A DNA stretch of 64,000 nt, taken from Minwuiaceae bacterium. Lineage in GTDB: Bacteria; Pseudomonadota; Alphaproteobacteria; Minwuiales; Minwuiaceae. Each line of letters begins with the position of its first letter. Position 1 is the stretch's first letter. The translations under genes and the position numbers were made by a program. The stretch spans positions 62,001-126,000 of the forward strand of contig JANQEE010000030.1 of assembly GCA_028278525.1 (NCBI GenBank), read 5' to 3'. A model generated the notes under the pieces. The model saw nothing but the letters and a program-made list of their open reading frames with translations, was not told the origin of the DNA and searched no databases. Positions 1-9,382 of the stretch are shown here, in pieces.

Positions 1-1
1 G

Positions 2-405
2 CGCTCTTTGCTGGAGGAACTCCGCACCCACGCGGTCGCCGGCCTTGCCGCGGCGCGGACTCCGCGCGAGCGGGCGGAAGCGATCCTCGACGCCAATTTC
101 AGCCTCGCCGGCTTCGAGCAGCCGGCGGTCACCGCCTGGCTCGCCTTCTGGGCCGAGGTGCGCCACGAACCCAAACTGATGCGCCTGCAGACCATCAACA
201 GCCGCCGGCTCGAAAGCAACCTGGTGCACGCGCTGGCGCAGATCGTGCCGCGCGATCGCGCCCGAACCGTCGCCGTCGGCCTGATGGCGCTGATGGACGG
301 TCTCTGGCTGAAATGCGCGCTCACCGGCGGCGGCCTCGACCAGGCCGAAGCCCGCGCCATCACCCACGATTACCTCAACGCCCTGCTCGCGATGGAGAAG
401 GCGGC

Positions 406-409
<4 letters not shown>
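2..409 (+). CDS. betI: BetI, TetR-family repressor of choline-betaine genes (5' end outside window)
   Basis: C-terminal 135 residues of a TetR-family protein; the reading frame is open back to the window edge, so the N-terminal helix-turn-helix lies upstream and is not seen. The visible part matches the BetI ligand/dimerisation domain (FWAEVRHEP, then a C-terminal DGLWLKCAL segment). BetI represses the bet genes when choline is absent. The stop TGA overlaps the betB start in an ATGA, implying translational coupling. Identity rests on the protein segment together with the betB-betA neighbours; without the DNA-binding domain the operator specificity cannot be judged. Confidence 0.88.
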
Positions 410-1869
<1,460 letters not shown>

Positions 1870-1876
1870 CTGCGCC

Positions 1877-3526
1877 ATGACCGCCGAGCAGTTCGACTAC
1901 ATCATCGTCGGTGCCGGCTCCGCCGGCTGCGTGCTGGCCAACCGCCTGACCGAGGACCCGTCGGTCAGCGTGCTGCTGCTGGAGGCGGGCGGCAGGGACA
2001 CCAGCATCTTCATCCAGATGCCGACCGCGCTCTCGATCCCGATGAACATGCCGCGCTACAACTGGTTCTACGAGACCGAGCCGGAGCCGCATCTGAACGG
2101 CCGCCGCCTGCACTGCCCGCGCGGCCGCGTGCTTGGCGGCTCTTCCTCGATCAACGGAATGGCCTACGTACGCGGTAACGCGCTCGACTTCGACAACTGG
2201 GCCGACCTCGGCGCCGCCGGCTGGTCCTACACCGACGTGCTGCCCTATTTTCGCAAGGCCGAGACTTACGAAGGCGGCGGGGACGCCTACCGCGGCGACA
2301 GCGGCCCGCTGCACACGTCTAATGGCACGCTCAGCAATCCGCTTTATGCCGCCTTCGTTCAGGCCGGCGTTCAGGCGGGTTACCCCGAAACGTCGGACAT
2401 GAACGGCTTCCAGCAGGAAGGCTTCGGCCGCATGGACATGACCGTGCACCGGGGCCGCCGCTGGAGCACTGCCAACGCCTACATCCGCCCGGCCAAACGC
2501 CGCCCCAACCTGAAGGTCGCGCTGCACGCGCTGGCCACGCGCGTCGCGGTTGAGGGCAACCGCGCCACCGGCATCCACTACCAACAGGGCGATGCCCAGC
2601 GCACCGCCACTGCCCGCCGCGAAGTCATCGTCTCAAGCGGCCCGGTCGCCGCGCCGCAATTGTTGATGCTCTCCGGCATCGGCCCGGCCGGCCAAATCCG
2701 CGAGCACGGCCTTGACGTCAAGGTCGACCTGCCCGGCGTCGGCGAAAACCTGATGGACCACCTGGAACTCTACATCCAGCACGAATGCACCCAGCCCATC
2801 ACCCTCTACGGCGCGATGAACCCGCTCGCCAAACTCGGCATCGGCATGCGCTGGCTGGCGATGAAAGACGGCCTCGGCGGCACCAACCATTTCGAGACCG
2901 GCGGCTTCATCCGCAGCCGGCCGGGCGTGCGCTGGCCCGACATCCAGTACCACTTCCTGCCGATGGCGGTTTCCTACGACGGCAACAGCCTGGCCAAGGA
3001 CCATGGCTTTCAAGCCCATGTCGGCCCGATGCGTTCGAAAAGCCGCGGCTGGGTCCGGCTCAACTCCGCCGACCCCCGGGACAAGCCCCGCGTGCTGTTC
3101 AACTACATGGCCGAGGAAGACGACTGGCTGGAGATGCGCGCCTCGGTCCGGCTGACCCGCGAGATCTTCGCCCAGCCCGCTTTCGATCCTTACCGCGGCC
3201 CGGAAATCGCGCCGGGCGCCGCCGTGCAATCCGACTCGGAAATCGACGCCTTCGTCCGCGACACGGTCGAAAGCGCCTACCACCCCTGCGGCACCTGCAA
3301 GATGGGCACCGACGCTCTGGCCGTCGTCGACCCCGAATGCCGCGTCCACGGCATCGAAGCGCTCCGCGTCGTCGACTCCTCGATCATGCCGCAGATCACC
3401 ACCGGCAACCTCAACGCCCCGACCATCATGCTGGCGGAAAAAGCCGCGGACATGATCCGCGGCGCGACCCCACTCCCGCCCGCCGACGCGCCTTGCTACG
3501 AAGCTCCTGACTGGCGGATCGAGTAA
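1877..3526 (+). CDS. betA: Choline dehydrogenase
   Basis: 549-residue GMC-family flavoprotein that oxidises choline to betaine aldehyde at the membrane. N-terminal Rossmann FAD motif VGAGSAGC (about residues 11-18) followed by LLLEAGG; GMC signature PRGRVLGGSSSING near residue 80; C-terminal YHPCGTCKMG and the TGNLNAPT motif that carry the active-site His and Asn. The ATG at 1877 follows the betB stop by 7 bp; the frame is open further upstream but overlaps betB. The last 230 bp recur as a damaged copy at 4501-4732. Confidence 0.95.
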   Translation: MTAEQFDYIIVGAGSAGCVLANRLTEDPSVSVLLLEAGGRDTSIFIQMPTALSIPMNMPRYNWFYETEPEPHLNGRRLHCPRGRVLGGSSSINGMAYVRGNALDFDNWADLGAAGWSYTDVLPYFRKAETYEGGGDAYRGDSGPLHTSNGTLSNPLYAAFVQAGVQAGYPETSDMNGFQQEGFGRMDMTVHRGRRWSTANAYIRPAKRRPNLKVALHALATRVAVEGNRATGIHYQQGDAQRTATARREVIVSSGPVAAPQLLMLSGIGPAGQIREHGLDVKVDLPGVGENLMDHLELYIQHECTQPITLYGAMNPLAKLGIGMRWLAMKDGLGGTNHFETGGFIRSRPGVRWPDIQYHFLPMAVSYDGNSLAKDHGFQAHVGPMRSKSRGWVRLNSADPRDKPRVLFNYMAEEDDWLEMRASVRLTREIFAQPAFDPYRGPEIAPGAAVQSDSEIDAFVRDTVESAYHPCGTCKMGTDALAVVDPECRVHGIEALRVVDSSIMPQITTGNLNAPTIMLAEKAADMIRGATPLPPADAPCYEAPDWRIE

Positions 3527-3722
3527 CGCCCGGGAACCCCTGCTCCCGCCACGGCTTCAGCGCGCGAACTCGTCTAGGGGCGTTTGAATACAACGCATTT
3601 TTCTATCGAAGCAACGCGCTTCCGCCTGTTTCCACGTCAGTTGCGATGCTCACCAACCGTTGCAAAAGCTGTTCTACGATTCGCGTACAACCATTTTTGG
3701 GAGAGTCAATCGCGCAAAGTGG
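3527..3722. other. Spacer after betA, left edge of the AT-rich insert
   Basis: About 200 bp without a gene. Base composition changes within it, from GC-rich sequence just after the betA stop to AT-rich sequence from roughly 3590. I see no convincing hairpin terminator, integrase site or tRNA here. It marks the left edge of a probably foreign segment that ends near 4500. Confidence 0.5.
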
Positions 3723-4331
3723 TTAGCTCGACACCACGGTTCTTGATTTGATAATGGCACGTTGCATGTCGCTGTTTTTTCTTATTATGGCTAGCTTTAA
3801 GTTGGACCAAGACCTTCCGTATTTGCCCCTCAGTTCATCGTTGTCGGATCGACGCCATTCTAAGTTCAAGAGGTTATCCGAATCTGGCGTTTCTAGCCCG
3901 ACATAGGCCTTCAGTTTGTTCAAAGTTCGAAGGCGATAGTCCAAAACGTTTGTGCCGGTGAGTGCATAAAACGACGATACATGTTCTGCGAATTCGTCCC
4001 AGGCTTTCCCAAGCTTCTCTTCTCGGAAGTAGGCTCGAATTGTGCTGCTGATGACGCCTTGTTGTATTTCCCATCTTTTATATGCGGCGTCGAAGTCGCT
4101 TTGAGATTGCGATTTCGCCCCGACTTCAGCCAACTGAGTTGCCATAAGAATGTTCATTACCTCTTCGGTCATACGAGCAACTAGAGAAGTCTTTAGCTCC
4201 CATTCCTTCGCTCGATTCTGCCATCGATTGGTAAGAAGTCCGCCGAATATTGTGGTCAATGCAAAGCCCAAAATCAGCAGTACAATTGGTGAGTTATTCA
4301 GGGTGTTCCAAAGTGAATAAAAGCCTTCCAT
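3723..4331 (-). CDS. Orphan membrane-anchored protein of unknown function
   Basis: 202 residues. One N-terminal hydrophobic helix (SPIVLLILGFALTTIFGGLL, about residues 15-34) is followed by a charged, mostly helical soluble part. No catalytic motif recognised; the topology resembles small anchored proteins often found alone in variable regions. I chose the ATG at 4331 because GAGAAG lies a suitable distance upstream and the membrane segment then sits near the N-terminus; an ATG at 4394 is possible. The gene is far more AT-rich than its neighbours and lies in an insert flanked by the betA end and a damaged copy of it, so recent acquisition is likely. A function cannot be given. Confidence 0.6.
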   Translation of the reverse strand: MEGFYSLWNTLNNSPIVLLILGFALTTIFGGLLTNRWQNRAKEWELKTSLVARMTEEVMNILMATQLAEVGAKSQSQSDFDAAYKRWEIQQGVISSTIRAYFREEKLGKAWDEFAEHVSSFYALTGTNVLDYRLRTLNKLKAYVGLETPDSDNLLNLEWRRSDNDELRGKYGRSWSNLKLAIIRKNSDMQRAIIKSRTVVSS

Positions 4332-4500
4332 GATGGTAGTCTTCTCAAGATAGAGGTTATCTCTGCAGCCGTGTAGTCGAGAAACACTACTCATACGATG
4401 TGATTTCGACAGACTGACACAATGGTTCTTCTAAAAATGCTAGCGCAGGTGGTTGCCTAAGGCCACGTCAAACGCCGAAATGCGAGAGTTCATTCGGATT

Positions 4501-4732
4501 TGCGGCACCTGTAAAAAATGGACACCGACGCCCTGGTCGTCGTCGATTCCGAAGGCCGCGTTCACGGCATCGAGTCTTTACGCGTCGTCGACTCCTCGAT
4601 CATGCCGCAAATCACTACTGGCAACCTCAACGCCCCGACCATCATGCTGGCGGAGAAAGCCGCCGATATGATCCGCGGCGCGACCCCACTTCCGCCCGCC
4701 GACGCGGCCTGCTTCGAAGCCCCCGACTGGCG
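4501..4732 (+). pseudogene. Truncated, frameshifted second copy of the betA 3' end
   Basis: Aligns base for base with betA 3287-3516. It begins at the GTCK codons, gains 2 bases in an A-run (TGTAAAAAATGG against TGCAAGATGGG), then continues as [18 protein letters not shown] and similar to the DW near the betA C-terminus before diverging. By hand I count about 26 substitutions over 230 bp (roughly 89% identity), mostly synonymous. There is no start region or FAD domain, so it cannot be an enzyme. The synonymous bias suggests it diverged as part of a working betA before being left here. Confidence 0.9.
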
Positions 4733-4952
4733 TGCTACTCAGCGCTCCGCATTCTCCGGATCGCAACGTCCTGGCACTTGGCCGCCCGATCCGGTTTCGC
4801 GGCCATGCACCGGCTCCGACAGGAGTGACAAAAAAATTTAGGCGTCATCGAACGAGAAGCGTGCCTCGAATCGTCTTTTCGGTTACCATCCCGGCCGTTA
4901 TTCGACACCTACCCGGCGAAAATACTTTCGCGCAATCATTCAGGGACCAGAC
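4733..4952. other. Spacer before the HhH/H1-like gene
   Basis: 220 bp with no supported gene. The betA-like frame runs on into it as noncognate sequence. It must contain the promoter of the downstream gene, but I could not pick a convincing -35/-10 pair. Confidence 0.4.
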
Positions 4953-5549
4953 ATGGCTTCGATTTCCGACGTAAAGGGTATCGGCCCGACCACGGCCAGG
5001 GCACTAGCAAGAAGAGGCTTCAAGACCGCTGCACAGCTTGCCAAGGCGAAAAGCGCCGACATCGTCGTCGTCTCCGGCATCGGCAGCGTGCGGGCGCGCC
5101 TTTTGATTGCCGCGGCGAAAGCGGCGTTGAGGACGGCCTCCCGCAAGCCCGCGGCGGCCAAAACCGCGGCGTCGCGAAAGAAGCCGGCCAGGAAGGCGGC
5201 AAAGGCCCGTAAGGCGCCGGCGCGCAAGAAGGCGCCCGCGAAGGCCAAGACCGCGAAGGCGTCTTCGAAGAAAGCCAAAACGGCGAGGAAGCCGGCCGCA
5301 AGGAAGACCGCGGCGAAGAAGACGACCGGCGCCAGGAAGAAGACGGCTGCCAAGAAGTCGACTGCTAGAAAGTCGACAGGCGCCAGAAAGACCGCGGCGA
5401 AGAAGACAACGGGCACCAGGAAGGCGACCGCCGCCAGAAAGCCCGCCGCCAAGAAAGCATCGCCCGCGAGGAAGGCGAAGACGGCCGCCAAGGCCAAGGC
5501 CCCGAAGCGGGCGACTGCCGCGAAACGGGGCAAGGCGAAGAAGCGCTAG
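4953..5549 (+). CDS. Helix-hairpin-helix protein with a histone-H1-like Lys/Ala/Arg tail
   Basis: 198 residues in two parts. Residues 1-56 hold two helix-hairpin-helix signatures (VKGIGPTTARAL and VSGIGSVRARLL), a fold that binds the DNA backbone without sequence specificity. Residues 57-198 are almost only Ala, Lys, Arg, Thr, Ser, Pro and Gly, with imperfect repeats such as ARKTAAKKTTG, like eukaryotic H1 tails and bacterial HctB/AlgP-type proteins. A nucleoid-associated or DNA-compacting role is inferred. ATG at 4953 is the only sensible start. It appears monocistronic. The low-complexity tail makes length variation between strains likely. No functional homologue is recognised with certainty. 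Confidence 0.75.
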   Translation: MASISDVKGIGPTTARALARRGFKTAAQLAKAKSADIVVVSGIGSVRARLLIAAAKAALRTASRKPAAAKTAASRKKPARKAAKARKAPARKKAPAKAKTAKASSKKAKTARKPAARKTAAKKTTGARKKTAAKKSTARKSTGARKTAAKKTTGTRKATAARKPAAKKASPARKAKTAAKAKAPKRATAAKRGKAKKR

Positions 5550-5657
5550 AGCGCCTTTAAGAATGAAGAGCAACGTCGTCCAAGCAGGTCGAGCCCATCG
5601 GGTTCGATCTGCTCGGATTGTTGCTTTGGCAGGCCGTTGAAGGATGACGGCCCCGCA

Positions 5658-5697
5658 GTCATTGCGAGCGAAGCGAAGCAATCTCGACGGGCCACGC
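5658..5697 (+). repeat. Partial copy of the GTCATTGCGAG dispersed repeat
   Basis: Starts GTCATTGCGAGCG and continues AAGCGAAGCAATCTCG, the same head as the elements at 6992 and 8345. The distal half with the CGATGAC end is missing; an unrelated repeat begins about 35 bp further on, so it was probably interrupted or deleted. Confidence 0.7.
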
Positions 5698-5731
5698 TTT
5701 GCCGTGCCGGGATTGCCATGGCATCGAATTC

Positions 5732-5798
5732 GTCATTCCGGGGAAGGCCGGAATCCAGCACAACGGTCGTTCTGGATTCCGGCCTTCGCCGGAATGAC
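5732..5798. repeat. Inverted-repeat palindromic element (GTCATTCCGG type)
   Basis: Arms at 5732-5758 (GTCATTCCGGGGAAGG, then CCGGAATCCAG) and 5772-5798 (CTGGATTCCGG, then CCGGAATGAC) are near-perfect reverse complements, 27 bp each, with a 13-bp loop. This resembles a dispersed palindromic repeat common between convergent genes of many proteobacteria. As RNA it would form a very strong hairpin. Confidence 0.8.
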
Positions 5799-5811
5799 TA
5801 TCGAGGTTGCG

Positions 5812-5837
5812 GCTCATCTTGAGCTTGTCGAAGGACC
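5812..5837 (+). repeat. Short dispersed repeat, CTTGAGCTTGTCGAAGG type
   Basis: CTCATCTTGAGCTTGTCGAAGG matches a third family of short repeats frequently seen in alphaproteobacterial spacers. Only one copy was noticed in this window, so the assignment rests on recognition. Confidence 0.45.
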
Positions 5838-5901
5838 GTCGGCAAGAGCGGTTCACTTCTTCACCAGCCGGCCCGTGAACATCGAAGTCGGCGTCGCCGC
5901 G

Positions 5902-6732
<831 letters not shown>

Positions 6733-6870
6733 GGTGCGTGTGGTTCCGTCTGCCGCGCGGGCGTAAGGCGCCGGCCGCCTCTGCCGCTGCGGCGAGCGCC
6801 GTTCCCGCTCTCTGACCGCGGAGTAAATCAATCGCGGCGCAGGGGCCGCTTGATCGGCGTCAACGGAACG

Positions 6871-6899
6871 ATTGCAGTTTTGTTAAATTTTCATGACAC
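6871..6899 (-). promoter_or_regulatory. Possible Pho box upstream of pstB
   Basis: Read on the minus strand there is GTGTCAT, then ATTTAAC, then CTGCAAT, each 11 bp apart with A-rich 4-bp gaps. The known Pho box is made of CTGTCAT-like heptamers at 11-bp spacing. Only the first and third units resemble the consensus, so this is a candidate, supported mainly by position upstream of a pst gene. Confidence 0.35.
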
Positions 6900-6991
6900 G
6901 CCGCGTCCGCGACCTTGATCCGAGTGCCTGTGCTCGGGCTTGACCCGAGTAGTCCATGGTCCCGCCGGCACCGCCCGTTCCGAAGCCGGCT

Positions 6992-7089
6992 GTCATTGCG
7001 AGCGCAGCGAAGCAATCTCGAACGGCAGTGCTCCGCGTTTTCCAGATCGCCACGGTGCCCAAGTCTCGTTTGGTGGGCCTCGCGATGAC
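6992..7089 (+). repeat. Complete small dispersed repeat with terminal inverted repeats
   Basis: 98 bp beginning GTCATTGCGAG and ending CTCGCGATGAC, imperfect inverted ends. Internal segment GCTCCGCGTTTTCCAGATCG is shared with the inverted copy at 8345-8429. It has no coding capacity and looks like a MITE-like or REP-like element. Confidence 0.75.
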
Positions 7090-7091
7090 GC

Positions 7092-8327
7092 TCAGGTCGC
7101 CCCACCAAGCAAATCGGCCAATGCCAACGCCACCACCTCGGTCGCCTTGCGCAGATCGTCCAGCGCCAGGTTCTCGTCCGCCCCGTGTCCGCCGGCTTCC
7201 TCCACGGTGCGCGGTCCCGCCCCGTACAGGATGGTGGGCACGCCGGCCAGGGCGTAGTGGCGGGCATCCGTATAGATCGGCACGCCGTGGGTCGCGACTG
7301 TCTCGCCTATGATCGCGCTGCCGTGCCGGACGAACGGTTCGACCAGCCGGTCGAGCCCCGGCACCGGCGCCAGCGGTTCAGCCAGCATGATGCGTCGGAC
7401 ATCGGCGCTCGCGCCGGGATAGCGCGACACCGCATCTCGAATGACGGCGCTGAGCGTCGCTTCGACCTCTTCGCCCGTTTCCTCGGGGATTAGGCGGCGG
7501 TCGAGCCGCAGCCGCACCCGGTCCGGCACCACGTTGGTGTTGATGCCGCCCTCGATCAGCCCGACCACCAAAGTCGGATGGTCGATGCCGGAGACCGCCG
7601 ACTTTTGTGCCGCGTAGCCTTTGCGCGCGTCATATAAGGCGGACAGCACGCCGTTTGCCGCTTCCAACGCATCGACCCCGTTCTGTGGCAGCGCCGCGTG
7701 CGACAGCCGCCCTTTGACCTCGACTTCCAGGTGCAGGCAACCGTTATGCGCGGTCACCACGCCGTAGGAGAAGCCCGCCGAAACGGCGTAGTCCGGCTTG
7801 CTGATACCCCGCTGCAGCAACCATTGCGGCCCGATGCCGCCGCCGACTTCCTCGTCGTAGGTCAGGTGCAACTCGACGGCGCCGTTTAATGCCGCGCCGG
7901 ACTCTTCCAATGCCTTCAGCGCGAACGCATAGGTAGCGAAGTCGGACTTCGACACGGCCACGCCCCGCCCATACATCCGTCCATCGTGGATTTCCGCGCC
8001 GTAGGGCTCCTTGGTCCAGCCGTCGCCCGGCGGCACCACGTCGCCATGCGCGTTCAACGCGACAACGGGGCCGTCACCGAACCGTCGCCTGACAACCAGG
8101 TTGGTCGCCGACACCATCCCGTTCGCCTCCACAGCGTCTGCCGGCACCGCATGCCGCTCGACCGCGAAGCCCAATCCCTCCAGCAACCCGGCCGCCACCT
8201 CTGCCGCCGCCGCGCAGTCGCCCGGCGGATTGTCGGTCGGCGTCTTGACCAGTTCGGCCAGAAAAGCGACCTGCTGGTCATGCGCGCTGTCCAGATAGTC
8301 GTGTATGCGTTCCGAAACTGTGCTCAT
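7092..8327 (-). CDS. M20-family metallopeptidase/deacylase (ArgE/DapE type)
   Basis: 411 residues. M20 enzymes hydrolyse amide bonds of small substrates with a di-metal centre. Seen: metal His and catalytic Asp in NAHGDVVP (H94, D96), catalytic Glu in TYDEEVGGG (E159/E160), late ligands in YTDARHYALAG and GGHGADENL. The usual bridging Asp of GRGxxD is replaced: the sequence is GRGVAVSKSD, with Val125 at that place. It points the same way as puuE and is separated from it only by a repeat element, so a role in breaking down a purine-derived or dipeptide-like amide is possible but unproven. ArgE/DapE annotation would be too specific. Confidence 0.8.
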   Translation of the reverse strand: MSTVSERIHDYLDSAHDQQVAFLAELVKTPTDNPPGDCAAAAEVAAGLLEGLGFAVERHAVPADAVEANGMVSATNLVVRRRFGDGPVVALNAHGDVVPPGDGWTKEPYGAEIHDGRMYGRGVAVSKSDFATYAFALKALEESGAALNGAVELHLTYDEEVGGGIGPQWLLQRGISKPDYAVSAGFSYGVVTAHNGCLHLEVEVKGRLSHAALPQNGVDALEAANGVLSALYDARKGYAAQKSAVSGIDHPTLVVGLIEGGINTNVVPDRVRLRLDRRLIPEETGEEVEATLSAVIRDAVSRYPGASADVRRIMLAEPLAPVPGLDRLVEPFVRHGSAIIGETVATHGVPIYTDARHYALAGVPTILYGAGPRTVEEAGGHGADENLALDDLRKATEVVALALADLLGGAT

Positions 8328-8344
8328 CCCATCTTCCCAACACT

Positions 8345-8429
8345 GTCATCGCGAGGCCCAAAGGGCCGTGGCGATCTGGAAAACACGGAGCGCGGCCCCT
8401 CGAGATTGCTTCGCTCCGCTCGCAATGAC
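8345..8429 (-). repeat. Inverted copy of the 6992-7089 repeat
   Basis: 85 bp, GTCATCGCGAGG at one end and CGCAATGAC at the other; the reverse complement matches the 6992 element through the GCAATCTCGA and TTTTCCAGATCGCCACGG segments, with a few bases missing. Together the two copies bracket the M20 gene in opposite orientation. Confidence 0.75.
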
Positions 8430-8435
8430 ATTCCT

Positions 8436-9374
8436 CTACCGTGCCTTCTTCTTGCGCCCCGCCGCCTTCTTATACGGGTGGTGCTTCCGCCAATGCCGCG
8501 CAATATCCACCCGCCGGCAGACCCACACATCGTCATGGCCCTGCACGTAATCCAAAAACCGCGCCAGGGACGCCGCCCGCCCGGGCCGTCCGATCAGCCG
8601 GCAGTGCAGCCCGACCGACATCATCTTCGGCGTCCGCGCGCCTTCCTCGTACAGCACGTCAAACGCGTCTTTAAGATACGCGAAGAACTGATCGCCCGAA
8701 TTGAAGCCCTGCACCGTCGCGAACCGCATGTCGTTGGCGTCCAGCGTATACGGCACCACCAGATGCGACTTACCGTCGACCTCCGTCCAATAGGGCAGGT
8801 CGTCGTTATAGGCGTCGGCGTCGTACAGGAAGCCGCCTTCCTCGACCACCAGCTTGCGCGTGTTCGGGCTCATGCGGCCCGTGTACCAGCCGAGCGGCCG
8901 GCTGCCGGTGACCCGCTCGATGCTCTCGATCGCCAGCCGCATATGCTCGCGCTCGGTGTCGATGTCGACGAACTGATAATCGATCCAGCGCCAGCCGTGG
9001 CTGGCGATCTCGTGTCCGGCTTCGACCATCGCCTTGGCGACCTTCGGGTTTCGCTCCAATGCCATCGCCACCGCGTAGACGGTCATCGGCAGCCCACGCT
9101 CCTCGAACATCCGCAGCACCCGCCAGACGCCGACCCGGCTGCCGTATTCGTAGAGCGATTCCATGTTCATGTTGCGCACGCCGCGCAGCGCCCGCGCGCC
9201 GACGATGTCCGACAAAAACGACTCCGACGCCACGTCGCCATGCAGAATGCTGTTCTCCGCGCCTTCCTCGTAGTTCAGCACGAACTGCACCGCCAGCCGC
9301 GCCCCTTTCGGCCAGTTCGCCTGCGGCGGCGTAGCCCCATAGCCCACCATGTCCCGCGGATAACGCTTAGCCAT
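8436..9374 (-). CDS. puuE: PuuE-type allantoinase (polysaccharide-deacetylase fold)
   Basis: 312 residues. Hydrolyses allantoin to allantoate; this family is unrelated to the amidohydrolase-type allantoinase. It has the NodB-like fold with ALERNPKVAKAMVEAGHEIASHGWRW-type helices and the EIASHGWRWIDYQ motif, plus LNYEEGAE and GWYTGRMSPNTRKL, which are characteristic of PuuE. A short Lys/Arg-rich C-terminus ends the protein. Start at 9374 (MAKRYPRD) lies 8 bp after the puuD stop, so puuD-puuE are co-transcribed; the open frame to 9419 would overlap puuD. Identity is strengthened by the neighbouring urate oxidase. Confidence 0.9.
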   Translation of the reverse strand: MAKRYPRDMVGYGATPPQANWPKGARLAVQFVLNYEEGAENSILHGDVASESFLSDIVGARALRGVRNMNMESLYEYGSRVGVWRVLRMFEERGLPMTVYAVAMALERNPKVAKAMVEAGHEIASHGWRWIDYQFVDIDTEREHMRLAIESIERVTGSRPLGWYTGRMSPNTRKLVVEEGGFLYDADAYNDDLPYWTEVDGKSHLVVPYTLDANDMRFATVQGFNSGDQFFAYLKDAFDVLYEEGARTPKMMSVGLHCRLIGRPGRAASLARFLDYVQGHDDVWVCRRVDIARHWRKHHPYKKAAGRKKKAR

Positions 9375-9382
9375 TTGCCCCC

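Larger units (their letters stand above)
5550..5901. other. Intergenic repeat cluster
   Basis: About 350 bp between the H1-like gene and the 3' end of pstB. It contains three different dispersed-repeat sequences packed end to end (listed separately) and no credible gene; the short reading frames here are translations of repeats. Confidence 0.7.
6733..7091. other. Intergenic region upstream of pstB
   Basis: About 360 bp holding the presumed pstB promoter region on the minus strand, a possible Pho box at 6871-6899 and a complete dispersed repeat at 6992-7089 that abuts the stop of the M20 peptidase gene. No credible gene. Confidence 0.6.

Noticed and set aside
3527-4500. AT-rich segment as an integrated phage or integrative element
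   Set aside because: No integrase, tRNA target, att-like exact repeats or phage genes; the flanking repeats are 89% identical coding sequence instead.
5120-5549. Repeated 12-15 base units suggestive of a CRISPR or tandem array
   Set aside because: They encode the Lys/Ala/Arg tail in frame. Unit length is irregular and there are no spacers.
7092-8327. M20 gene as allantoate amidohydrolase completing purine breakdown
   Set aside because: Sequence motifs fit the ArgE/DapE branch better, and the bridging-Asp change makes any substrate claim unsafe.
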